Notes under the pieces: model-generated
What the model was told of the DNA's origin: nothing
The model's input: only the letters and a program-made list of their open reading frames with translations
Databases searched by the model: none
Shown here: positions 55,436 through 64,000 of the stretch, in pieces
Layout of the letters: each line of letters starts with the position of its first letter
Numbering within the stretch: the stretch's first letter is position 1
Position numbers and translations under genes: made by a program
Source: Haemaphysalis longicornis
Lineage: Eukaryota > Arthropoda > Arachnida > Ixodida > Ixodidae
Assembly (NCBI GenBank): GCA_013339765.2
Contig: JABSTR010001176.1
Location: 1-64,000, forward strand
DNA length: 64,000 bases
Direction of reading: 5' to 3'

Positions 55436-55800
55436 GGCACCCTAACGATAGGGTGCCGTGGTAACACCCCAATCGAGAAGAAATACTTTGTAGCACCCCT
55501 TTAACGGTCGTACCACCCTTTGAAACTGTTGATTACACCCCTGAATTTTGGCACCCTCGATGTAGGGTGCCCGAGCAATATTTGGGCGCTTGAAAGGTGC
55601 AAAAAGAGTGCAAAATGTTCAGTACACCCTTCTAGCACCTTAAAGGGTGTAAAATGTTAAGATTTACACCTTTTAATTTGTGGCACCCTCATGATTGGGT
55701 GCCGGAGCAATGTTTTGGTCCCTAAGAGGTGCAAAAAGTGTGCAAAATATTGAGTGCACCCTTTTAGCACCTTAAAGGGTGTTAAAAAGTTTAGTGTGCA
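55436..55800. repeat. GCACCC-hairpin repeat, copy 2 (tandem ~125-bp units)
   Basis: Three hairpins: 55436-55457 (9-bp arms), 55550-55571 (8-bp arms) and 55682-55703 (7-bp arms), all of the form GGCACCC...GGGTGCC. Two ~125-130-bp units (about 55548 and 55680) repeat 'GAGCAAT.TTT', 'AGGTGCAAAAAG.GTGCAAAAT' and 'TAGCACCTTAAAGGGTGT'. Confidence 0.75.
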
Positions 55801-57064
55801 TGATTACCATATACATATACAGATTGTCAGCGATTGAGCTGGATCACACCTCATCATTTTTGTCTTTATGTCTTTCTCTTTATATCTGGTTTATGGGCTG
55901 AGAGTGTAAGGAACAAAACAGCTCGGGGGGAATAATTTGAGGAAGATGGGCCGTTTTGTGTTTGTTAATTCGCCTGTAGGTTAAACCCAATGTCGCATAC
56001 GTACTCAGAGAAATGGTTGTATACAGCCCTGTTACGTATACATGTGATGTGTCAATATCCTACTCCGCTTACTCATTCAGCTTAAATTTTTGTTTGGAAA
56101 CCAGGCAATAATACTGAACAGTTTATTTTAATAAATCATGACTGTGAATTACCTCAGAAGGTGCGCGTTTCTTTAAAAAGCCCCGTCCCCTAACCAGAGT
56201 TTACTTTTGGTGTATATACGACAATTTTCGCGTGTGTAACATTATTTCTGGTTCAGAAAAGCTGAGCTATTGCAAGATTCCTTGAGATTCCTCGTCCAAA
56301 CGTTTGGCTTTTCGCTTCTTGAACAAAGGCTATGAGCAAACGCGGCCTTGGCTTTGCATACGCATTGATTTACTATTCGCCGGCCCCAACAAGCGGCTCT
56401 GCGTTTGTGTACCGCGACCTTCTTCATCCTACACATGCATACTTCAAGGTACGGACACAATGCTCTAGCGGTCGACAATGTTATTCCTTGCGCTGCGGTT
56501 ATTTAAAAATTGAAGAATTTGTTGATCCGTACACTTTGTCAGCGTATGTAACCATGCTCGTAGCCGCAGCCAACGTTAGTGTTTACAACAAGTTGTTCGA
56601 TTTTCCGCTGCTTGTATGTGCCATGCCGTGTGTATTTGTCGTATTAACCCAATTATATAAGCATTTGCTGGGTTTGTGCACGAACGGGGTAGCGTAGTCC
56701 TAAAGTTTGTCTTGGATGTCCTAAGACCAACAGTGGTATCCACGGCTGACAGCATATTTAGTTCACAGGAAACCTTTTCGTGGGTACTGCTTGACGAGGT
56801 TAGACGTCAGTTCATGGCGTTTGGCCTAGCATCGCATCTTTAGGCCAACCGTTGGGTCATCAAGCCTAACCTTACGAAGTGTCAGCCACGTCATACATAA
56901 TTAATATGTAACCACCACGGGAAAAACAAGAGTGACAGAAGAATAACTGGAGTACGAGCGCTGACTCTGATCTAAATTTAGTAAAATCCCGTCACGCACA
57001 TTTATGCCCACGTTGAGCAGTTTTGCGTGTGCCGTAAAGGGCCGTTCTGCACAAGCGCGAGGGG
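55801..57064. other. Non-coding, nothing recognised
   Basis: The longest frame, 56332-56697 plus, has a hydrophobic C-terminal stretch but no recognisable domain or splice context. It is not called as a gene. Confidence 0.3.
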
Positions 57065-57185
57065 CATTGAATTGAATACGATTCGATTGCATTGGCTTGG
57101 CTTGTCTTGGCTTGAATTGGATTGGATTAAGTTGGATTGGATTTGGATCGAATTAGATTAAAGTGGACTGTGTTGGATTGTGTTG
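57065..57185. repeat. TTGGATTGG-type simple repeat
   Basis: A degenerate short-period array of TTGGA/TTGGCT words covers about 120 bp. Confidence 0.8.
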
Positions 57186-58245
57186 CGTCATAGCCGCGGC
57201 AGACGCACTGGCGCGGGCGCGTGCCCAGGTGTGCGCTTTAATTGCGCAGTAGCCAAGTCTGACGCTGCGTCGGAGCCGCTTGATAGCAGTTTCACGTGGC
57301 TCGCTAAGAGCCGTGCTGAGCGTGCGCGAGGAGCAATGACTGGACAGGACTGGACTTTCAGTTAATAACCAGGAACAATGTTCAATCGCAAATTACAAAC
57401 AAACGTGTGTTTGCTTCGTGCCCCCCTTGGACTATGACCCAGTCAAACCTCACGTTGAGGCTCGGCATTGCACCTTTGCTGGCCATCCTTCTTATCAGAG
57501 TGGGAGGGCACAGAGTTTTTTCGTTCAGGTTTTTTTTTATGTCCCCGTTTGGAAACTATCCCTTTAAGTCATGAATTATTCTATTCACTGCATAAAAATT
57601 CCATACACACAGGTTTGGCAGATTTAGGTGTTTGGAGGTAAGAAAAAAAGGTTCTGTCTCTCCAGAATACGTATGCAAATGGCATCGCGTCCCAATACCG
57701 GTCCCCGCGACTTAATCCATCTTTTCCCTACAAACAATTATAAATATATGAGCCAGTTTACAGCAAGGAGGTAATATACTGAGGAAGTGAACCTATAACA
57801 GTTGTTTTAGCCTTTATAAAATCTTTACGCTGCAGCAAAAGAGAACCTAGGACAGAAACTCACGGGAACTCCCATAAAGCGTTGTGGCCTTATTTTAAAA
57901 CGATTTTTATGAGTACCGTTCCTCCGTTCGACATCAGAAGGTGCTACCTTTCCCTTTCGTTGGTTTCGGAAATTAACAGCACCGCTCTGCAGCATGAACT
58001 CTTTTCGTTTTCACGCGAAAAACGACGAAGGAAGTCGCCTCTTCATACGGAGACACAGTGACCGAAAGGGCTACACACACCTGATGACCTTACTGCCACA
58101 ACTTCAGAGGGCTGCTCTGGGGTAGCCGGCCGCCTGTTAAATCGGGTGTTGTTATAATATCGGGTGCTATTAAAATCGGGTGCTGTTATATTTATATTTT
58201 TAAAAAAATTGGGGTTAAAATGGGGTGCTATTTTTCAAACGAATT
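57186..58245. other. Non-coding, nothing recognised
   Basis: No supported gene. Near 58138-58190 the words 'ATCGGGTG(T/C)TGTTATA' and 'ATCGGGTGCTATTAAA' repeat three times in a short space, perhaps the terminal region of the adjacent hAT remnant. Confidence 0.3.
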
Positions 58246-58680
58246 CTAGAGAGAACAATGGGGTTTTTGTGAAAACATTTCGAAATTACTGTTTTGTTTG
58301 GGGAAATGTAGAGATGTACTAAGTAGTACAAAGTTTATATTGTTAGATTGGTAGATAAGTTTTCTAAGCGCGTAAAATGTGGTGTTTGTTTCAATCTGGA
58401 AAGCGAGAGGAGAAAATTCTGGCAGACTACTTTCCCAAATTTGGCGTTTGTTTGGTAGTGAACCAGTAATGATTGCAGTAAAGGCATTGATAATATCCAA
58501 GAAATGAAACATTTCATTCCCAAAAAACCGGCCATCGATCATTTGCACATTCTTGCTTACATGCATTATTACGTGCCTGTTGAACACGTCCGTCAGCATT
58601 CGAGACCTATCCGGTCGTTTAACGTTTCTCAGCTGGGAGGAAGCTCTCTCGACACCACAGCTTCCATTGGCTAGGCACTA
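58246..58680 (-). pseudogene. hAT transposase C-terminal (dimerisation) fragment
   Basis: A minus-strand frame from 58677, after TAG 58678-58680, down to 58246. It encodes 'LANGSCGVERASSQLRNVKR', then 'DRSRM' and 'RHVIMHVSKN'. This fits the hAT dimerisation pattern (x-x-x-x-V-E-R-x-F-S-x-x-x-x-x-K-x-x-x-R-S-x-M...H-V), with Ser in the Phe position. The ~90 residues after it are intact but carry no recognised motif. The catalytic DDE region upstream is absent or too decayed. It could alternatively be a domesticated hAT-derived host gene end, but the stop and lack of upstream domain suggest a relict. Confidence 0.55.
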
Positions 58681-59539
58681 CATTGTCAGCGCCGCATCTG
58701 CTAACCTGCAGGGGAGAGGATGGAGTCATGCCAATGCTCAGTACATTAGAGGGGTTTGTTTGTCGAGCGTGCTTCCAGCAAATGCAGGTTGAGGGCGGCG
58801 GACGGTCAGCCCACGATTGTAGTGATGGGCAAATTGAAAAACTCAATTCGAAGATAAATCGGGTTTCACCCTATTCGCGTGACATGTATTCTATGTGAAA
58901 AAGACTTGTGAAATCGGGAGTAACTCGAAAGCGAGCAACCATAACAGTAACAGATGATTCTTGTTTATCTTTTTTCACGTTTCTATGCAACGTTGCCCCG
59001 TGCCAATCCCAATCCGCCACTTTGGCAACCATTCTGCAGATTCCCCGCATTCAATTGCTATCACGGAAAATTTCGGCCCCTTTCTGAAACCAGGGAAGTT
59101 TGACATCGTGCCAAGTGACGTCATCCGGTGACATGCTGGACGGACAGGTGTGCATGCACCTTTCCTTCATTTCTTCTCTCTTGGTGAGCGCCGCTTAGTA
59201 TCGGCGCTGAAATATTTAAGCCACACCATCGTTTTAATAAATGTTCTTGTTAGAGCAGCTGCTGTCTCTGCTTGGTCTTACAGAAATGTAAGGTGTGGTG
59301 ACGCACCCGCTTACATTCTTCATTCCAGATCCAGACAAAATGTTTTTAAGGACTCTCTTGGTTTTTTATAGTTTGAACGGGACCAGGGTAATAGGATAAT
59401 CGGGAATTAGGAATCAGGATAACGTTAATAAACAAGAAGAGCGCGGAGGGGTCAGGGAGTAAACACCATGGTAAGGACATATCAGCCGAAATTAATAAGG
59501 AGAAACTGGGCGTGGGCAGGTCTGTAATGCGGCACACAA
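58681..59539. other. Non-coding, nothing firmly recognised
   Basis: 58681-58720 continues weakly as hAT sequence in the same phase. Beyond that no domain was seen. 'TAAATCGGG' and 'AAATCGGGAG' words near 58855 and 58911 echo those at 58138-58190 and might mark the other end of the hAT element. Confidence 0.3.
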
Positions 59540-60317
59540 AACATTTTACGCCCAAAAGGGTGCGTTCAGCTTTTCGCCGCAGGAGCACCCTAATAACTGA
59601 ATATTTCGCACACTTTACGGTTGCTTGGATTCTGTCGCCACAGGAACACCCTTTGTGAACCACCCCAGAAGACGGGTGCCTTATAACACACTTTCCGGCC
59701 TAAAAGCATCATAGGGCGCTTACTTATCCCCCTAATCTTTCCAGGCTTTTTCTGCAAAAGCACCCACCTAAAGGGGTACAAAAAGGGTGCGTTATCCTCG
59801 GTTCACAACAGCGCTGCAGGTGTGCAGCCACATATGGCACAGTATGACACACGATTATGGTATGAAACATTCGTGCTTTCCAAGCTCGCATCTATGACGA
59901 CATTCCATTGAAGCTCAACGTCAGCCGATAATTTCCTTGAACCTTTTGTCCACCGATTTTTAAAACATTCATTTAAAAAGTCTAATAAAGTCTAATACTA
60001 GAGCCACAAGTCAGTACAGGAGTCATAACATTAGAGGTTGTTGAATTATTCAAATTACAAAAATCAATTAGTAAAAAAATCAACTATATATATTCATTTT
60101 GCCGAACTGCCATCGCATCCTTCGAGCTTCACTGTATAGAAGTAACGTGTTATGCAGTTATATCTAGCAGGTGTGCAACATCCACAATCCGCGCAACATT
60201 TTTTGAAACTTGAAAACCCTTGATTCTTAGTATTGCATCAAACCTCCAATCACGGTATCTACACGCAATGTTTAGTGCCTTATTCTTGAGCTGAAGAGGA
60301 AATCTCAATATGAAGGA
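59540..60317. mobile_element. GCACCC-hairpin repeat element, copy 3 (truncated)
   Basis: Aligns with 45003-45790 in the same orientation through the GCACCC-rich head, the 'AAAAAGGGTGCGT(C/T)ATCCTC' arm and the AT-rich body to 'TTCTTGAGCTGA'. It is cut at 60317 by the 3' tail of a LINE. There is more substitution than expected for a recent copy. Confidence 0.8.
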
Positions 60318-60804
60318 GAGAGAGAGAGAATAAATATTTTATTTGTCGAGCAGAGGCTGATGATTGAGCCTCGCCCCGTGGAAGGCATCTGTAGTGCAGG
60401 ATACTTTTACTTCGGCTGGCTGTCCTTGCCCGGGTCACCAGGCTGAGCTTGGTATCCGGGCCTGGGCTGGTCAGGGAAGCCCTCCACTGCTCGTAGGTGG
60501 GCTTGGGAATTGGGGGCAAGTCTGTAGTACGTTTGCACTCCCATAGCATATGGTAGAGGATGCCATGGTGGGGACAGTGAGCACAGAAGGAAGATGTTGC
60601 GGTGGGGAAGAAGCGGTGGAGGCGGGGTGACGTGTGGTTGCTATTCGTTGGAGCCGTCGCCAAGTTGTAGCTTCTCTCTGGAGAGGCGCCAGTGGGGCGG
60701 TGGGAGGCGACGGCGAGTTTGCCTGTAATGAACGGGAGTCTCCGTGAAGCCACTCCGTGGGTGGCGTTGATCTTGAGGGGGTAAACATTGGCCACAGTCG
60801 GCAA
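60318..60804 (-). mobile_element. 5'-truncated LINE with C-terminal CCHC knuckle
   Basis: The minus frame 60804-60280 encodes the end of an I/R1-like LINE ORF2: 'CAHCPHHGILYHMLWECKRT' (C-x2-C-x7-H-x4-C) followed by 'PPIPKPTYEQWRASLTSPGP' and 'ALVTRAR'-like residues, a usual tail after an RNase H-type domain. The 3' end has AATAAA (complement at about 60331-60336) and a (TCTC)n tail (60315-60329), and it sits inside GCACCC element copy 3. The 5' truncation is near 60804, next to a (GTTATC)n simple repeat (60820-60842). Confidence 0.75.
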
Positions 60805-61209
60805 TGGCTCAGTGTATCGTTATCATTATCGTTATCGTTACCGGATGTTTTGAGCCAGTCTTCGGCTCTTCTGAGCCGCTCTTTGGTAGCGGCGGTTGAG
60901 AGCAGCGGCGGCGGTGAATCACAGGTTGGGACGCCGCAATTAAAGCAATGAAAGAACTGCTTATGCCATTTGAAAGTAATAAGAAAATGAACACGTGTGA
61001 CTTATATGATTCACTACAGTTACATTTCTGAGCTCACTTAGTCCTAGTCAGAAAGGAGCCGATCGGAGGCGCTCAGTGAGCCACTAGCGGTATTCTGGAC
61101 TCTCGGTCCTGGGGGTTTCGGCTCCCTGGTGCTTCATTGAGAGCGCTGTCTCGGAGTGGAGCGGCTCTCCCAAAGAATCACGCCACACAACGGCTGCTCG
61201 CTCGATCAC
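60805..61209. other. Non-coding, nothing recognised
   Basis: GC-rich, with CGAGCC/GAGCGGCTC words repeated around 60850-60890 and 61050-61170. No gene could be supported. Confidence 0.3.
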
Positions 61210-61400
61210 AGAACTGGTACTGAAGCAGGGGAGGGAGGAGGAGAAGGTTAACTTTATTGAGCCAAGCTCTGTTACGGGGACATGGTGGCCGCTGGCTTTA
61301 GCCTGGCTGTCACAATGGCAGCCCGATTGGTTAGGGAGGCTTGAACCTCGGATCAGAGCTGCCAGATCCCTATCTCAGTGTCGTCGCAGGTGATGGGAGG
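61210..61400 (-). mobile_element. LINE 3' end fragment with AATAAA
   Basis: On the minus strand a short 'ARLKPAATMSP' coding end is followed by a 3' UTR with AATAAA (complement of TTTATTG at about 61253-61258) and a purine/pyrimidine-biased tail. It is similar in style to the CCHC LINE next to it, but only the last ~190 bp remain. Confidence 0.5.
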
Positions 61401-61429
61401 GAAAAGGATCCTTGGCACAACACCACACG

Positions 61430-62127
61430 GTATGGAATCTCTCATCATCAAATCACACAGCCTATCTACCCCAATGCAGGGGCAAAGGCCTCTCCCATTA
61501 TTCTCCATTTATCCGGTCCGCGCTAACTGCGACCAATTTATCCCCGCCAACTTCTTGATCTCATCTGTGGATCTAACTTTCTGCCGCCCCCTGCAACGCT
61601 TTGCCTTCTCGAGAGATCCACTCTGTTACCCTTAAGACCAGCGGTTATCTTCGCTTCGCATTACATGCCGTGCCCACGTCCATTTCTTTGTCTTGATTTC
61701 TAATAGTATGTCCTTAACCCATGTTTACTCCCTTACTCACTCGGCCCTCTTATTGGCCCTTAATGTTACACATATCATCTTCCGTTCCATTGCTTGCTGA
61801 GTCATCCTCAATTTAAGTTGAACCCTCTTTGTGAGCCTCCACGTTTGTGCCCCGTAGATGAGTACAGGTAAGATGCAGCTGTCATACACTTTTTCTTCAG
61901 GGACAATGGTAGGCTGCCATTCAATATCTCAGAATGCCTGCCGTATGCACCCCACCCCAGTCTTATCCTTCTAATTATCTCTGCCTCATGGTTGGGATCC
62001 GGGGTCAGAAACTTTTCCTAAGTAGATATATTCGCTTGTCACTTCACTGCCTCGCCACTTATCTGAAACTGCGGTACTGTCCCGAGTTTATTGATCAATA
62101 CTTTAGTTTTCTGCGTATTAATTTTGA
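61430..62127 (-). pseudogene. RTE-type LINE, RT C-terminal region (decayed)
   Basis: The minus strand carries the C-terminal third of an RTE-clade ORF: 'YIYLGK(x)' and 'DPNHEAEIIRRI(R)LGWGAYG', then 'KVYDSCILPVLIYGAQTW', 'QRAMERKM'-like and 'KWTWARHVM' segments, in several frames. The 3' end near 61430 resembles the usual RTE end ('GGAGAAGGCCTTTGCCCTGC'-like). A bit of the YLGK region reaches about 62127, where it is truncated. An 86-bp piece (61916-62001) is also found inverted at 62832-62917. Confidence 0.8.
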
Positions 62128-62213
62128 AGAAGGATCAACATTTGGGCGAGTTGGTACTGGTTATGTATCATCTTGACGAAACAGCGTAAAAAACGGGGAC
62201 ACTAGGAGAGAAA
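62128..62213. other. Repeat junction fragment
   Basis: Links the RTE relict to Ty3 element E. It contains 'GACGAAACAGCGTAAAAAAC', a run that resembles dispersed repeat ends in arthropod genomes, but no element could be assigned. Confidence 0.35.
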
Positions 62214-62831
62214 GACGATGTTATCGTCTTTTCTCCCACGTTTGAGACCCACCTACATCGCCTCTCTGACGTCCTGGCAGTTTTTCGCAGAGCTGGACTT
62301 CAGCTCAATTCGTCAAAATGCCAATTCGGCTGCCGTCAAATCAAGATCCTTGTGCACCTCGTCGACGCTACCGGAGTTCAACCTGATCCAGACAAAATCC
62401 GCGCGGTAAAAGAATTCCCTGTTCCTCGATCTGTGAAAGACGTTCGCAGCTTTGTAGGGCTCTGCTCCTACTTTCGCCGCTTCGTCAAGAACTTCGCTGC
62501 AATTGCCAGACCACTCACGGATTTGCTTAAGCACGATACCCTGTTTTCTTGGGGCCCTGATCAAGCTGCCGCTTTTTTAACCCTCGTCGACCGTCTCACA
62601 AATCCACCTATTCTGGTGCACTTCGACGGTTCCGCTCCGACCGAAGTCCACACAGACGCGAGTGGCCACGGCATCGGTGCCGTACTGGTTCAGAAGCACG
62701 CTGGCCTTGAACGAGTAATAGCGTACGCCAGTCGCCTTTTGTCACCTTCCGAGCGAAACTATTCAATTACCGAACGGGAATGCCTGGCTCTTGTATGGGC
62801 CGTCAACAAATTTCGCCCATATTTATACGGA
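62214..62831 (+). pseudogene. Element E RT end and RNase H N-terminus
   Basis: One open frame from 'DDVIVFSPTFETHLHR' (the D-D of the catalytic Y-L-D-D; the Tyr-Leu are cut off) through 'VDATGVQPDPDKIRAV' and 'RSFVGLCSYFRRFVKNF', into RNase H 'VHTDASGHGIGAVLVQKHAG'. It continues with 'YASRLLSPSERNYSITEREC' with the active-site Glu and 'FRPYLYGR'. At 62832 the frame enters inserted RTE sequence and stops at 62856-62858. The first GTG in frame (62352) has no special meaning; the reading frame is contiguous from 62214. Confidence 0.92.
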
Positions 62832-62917
62832 CGGATCCCAACCATGAGGCAGAGATAATTAGAAGGATAAGAATGGGGTGGGGTGCATACGGCAGGCATT
62901 CTGAGATATTGAATGGC
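62832..62917 (+). repeat. 86-bp inverted copy of the RTE relict patched into RNase H
   Basis: Reverse complement of 61916-62001 with only one mismatch noticed by eye (AATGGGG versus ACTGGGG). It begins right after the RNase H 'YLYGR' codons and ends before 'YKSGRLHSDADCLSR'. It replaces the expected central RNase H segment that holds the family 'TDHHAL' motif. Confidence 0.92.
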
Positions 62918-63138
62918 TGGCATCATACTCCGTGGCCTACAAGTCTGGCAGGCTCCACAGCGACGCCGACTGCCTGTCACGTCAACCAGTCGACCAACCA
63001 GACACAGCTGACCACGACATCGATTCTTGCGTCCTTGCACTATCCGACTTTACCAACATCGCCGACCACCAGCGCCGCGACAAACCATTGCGGTCGATCA
63101 TTGACCGTCTCACTAACATCCCACCAGACCCTGCATAA
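62918..63138 (+). pseudogene. Element E RNase H end and linker
   Basis: After the patch the pol frame resumes with 'YKSGRLHSDADCLSRQPVD' (the RNase H end, with the D-A-D-x-L-S-R motif) and a linker to the integrase. A TAA at 63136-63138 is the only stop before the integrase. Confidence 0.85.
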
Positions 63139-64000
63139 AACGCATTTTTGCTCCATGACGGCGTACGATTCCGCCGCAACTTTCGCGCTGATGGCCCTGC
63201 CGAGCTTCTCGTTGTGCCTGAGCACCTCCGGCCTGACATCCTTCGCCAGCTGCACGACGAACCGACGGCGGGCCACCTTGGCATCACTCGAACTTATGAC
63301 CGTGTGCGTAAGCGCTTTTATTGGCCTGCACTCTACCGCTCAGTCCGCCGCTACGTCACGGCGTGTGACCTGTGCCAGCGCCGGAAACGCCCTTCCTTGT
63401 GCCCAGCCGGACCGCTCCAACCCATAGAGATTCCTTCCGAACCTTTCTTTCGTATGGGTTTGGACCAACTCGGTCCTTTTCCTCTGTCCCGTTCAGGAAA
63501 TCGCTGGATCGCTGTTGCGACCAATTATGCGCCCCGCTACGCTATTACGCGTACCCTTCCCACCAGTTGTGCCACAGACATTGCTGATTTCCTGCTTCAA
63601 GACGTTATCCTACACCACGGTGCTCCTCGTCAGCTCCTCACCGACCGGGCCCGGTACTTCCTGTCTCGGGTTGTTGACGACCTCCTCCGCTCTTGTCGCA
63701 CAAAGCACAAGCTAACCACCGCCTACCATTCTCAGACTAATGGACTGACTGAAAGATTGAACAAGACCATCACTGACATGCTCGCAATGTACGTCTCTGC
63801 GGATCATCTGGATTGGGACGTCACTTTGCCATTTGTTACGTTCGCGTATAACTCATCCCGCCATGACACCGCCGGCTATTCTCCATTCTTTCTTCTCTAC
63901 GGCCGTGAACCCACTCTTCCATTGGATACCCTCCTTCCTGATGCGACACCTCTAGCTACAGAATATGCTCGTGATGCTGTCGCTCACGCTGATGTGGCCC
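63139..64000 (+). CDS. Element E integrase (partial, open to window end)
   Basis: An uninterrupted 287-codon frame in phase with 62918-63138, separated from it only by the TAA. The zinc-binding domain reads 'GHLGITRTYDRVRKRFYWP' and 'CDLCQRRK' (HHCC complete). The catalytic core has D at 63463-63465 ('GLDQLGPFP'), D at 63643-63645 ('LTDRARYF', where the usual Gly is Ala) and E at 63751-63753 ('TNGLTERLNKT'). The second and third are 35 residues apart (D-D-35-E). 'SPFFLLYGREPTLP' follows. The integrase joins retroelement DNA to the host genome. It has no start of its own; it would be made as part of a pol polyprotein. Confidence 0.92.

Larger units (their letters stand above)
62214..64000 (+). 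mobile_element. Ty3 element E pol (runs off the window)
   Basis: A plus-strand Ty3/gypsy pol beginning in the RT palm and continuing past the window end. It has RT thumb, RNase H (with an internal deletion filled by foreign sequence) and integrase. Compared with elements A, C and D it is little damaged: one TAA and one deletion/patch. It lacks its 5' half here. Confidence 0.92.

Noticed and set aside
56332..56697. 121-codon plus frame as a gene
   Set aside because: No domain, no supporting signals, and similar-sized frames arise by chance nearby.

Overview
The window looks like intergenic DNA of a large, repeat-rich arthropod genome. A hard tick (Ixodida) is the best guess. That is inferred from the mix of Ty3/gypsy elements, Penelope-like elements, CR1/L2-type and RTE LINEs, TTAA MITEs, a tRNA-derived SINE and one GH18 chitinase-like exon; it was not confirmed by any search. 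There is no sign of prokaryotic organisation (no operons, no RBS). Nearly all recognisable coding sequence is decayed mobile-element DNA, so most long frames are pieces of gag, pol or LINE ORFs.

Layout. 0-2 kb: a gag/protease-only retroelement with stops near its start. 2-7 kb: non-coding DNA with a diverged direct repeat, a perfect 14-bp hairpin and a pogo/Tigger-like terminus. 7.06-7.41 kb: the one likely host exon, the C-terminus of a GH18 chitinase-like protein with an acceptor site and a poly(A) signal. 7.9-8.8 kb: LINE 3' end (minus). 9.2-9.7 kb: foldback element with a tandem core. 10.0-10.4 kb: LINE endonuclease fragment. 10.4-12.3 kb: Penelope-like element (PLE, minus) carrying a TTAA MITE. 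12.34-18.79 kb: a full-length but decayed Ty3 element (minus) with two LTRs and an ATAT target duplication. It carries an antisense, uninterrupted piece of a host beta-1,4-galactosyltransferase between gag and protease. 19.1-20.2 kb: a second PLE copy (plus). 20.4-25.5 kb: SINE, TA repeats, a miniature Ty3 element and a 5'-truncated Ty3 element.

25.5-31.8 kb: a CR1/L2-like LINE with ORF1 (degenerate 2A motif, coiled coil, RRM-like region), split by a 1.8-kb insertion, then a broken ORF2. 31.8-41.4 kb: a second LINE inserted in a Ty3 element, most of which is tandemly duplicated (units 32659-36336 and 36346-40658, the second with an extra MITE). 44.1-44.9 kb: relict of the 12.34-kb Ty3 family. 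45-47, 55.4-55.8 and 59.5-60.3 kb: a repeat family full of GCACCC/GGGTGC hairpins. 48.9-49.7 kb: inverted PLE pair. 50.4-51.2 kb: LINE RT relict. 58.2-58.7 kb: hAT transposase C-terminus. 60.3-62.1 kb: LINE and RTE 3' ends. 62.2-64 kb: Ty3 pol (plus) running off the window with an intact DD35E integrase triad. Its RNase H region is patched with an inverted copy of the neighbouring RTE.

The most unusual feature is the galactosyltransferase fragment inside the Ty3 element at 16.6-17.2 kb. The DNA otherwise records nested insertion, duplication and repair rather than a set of cooperating genes.
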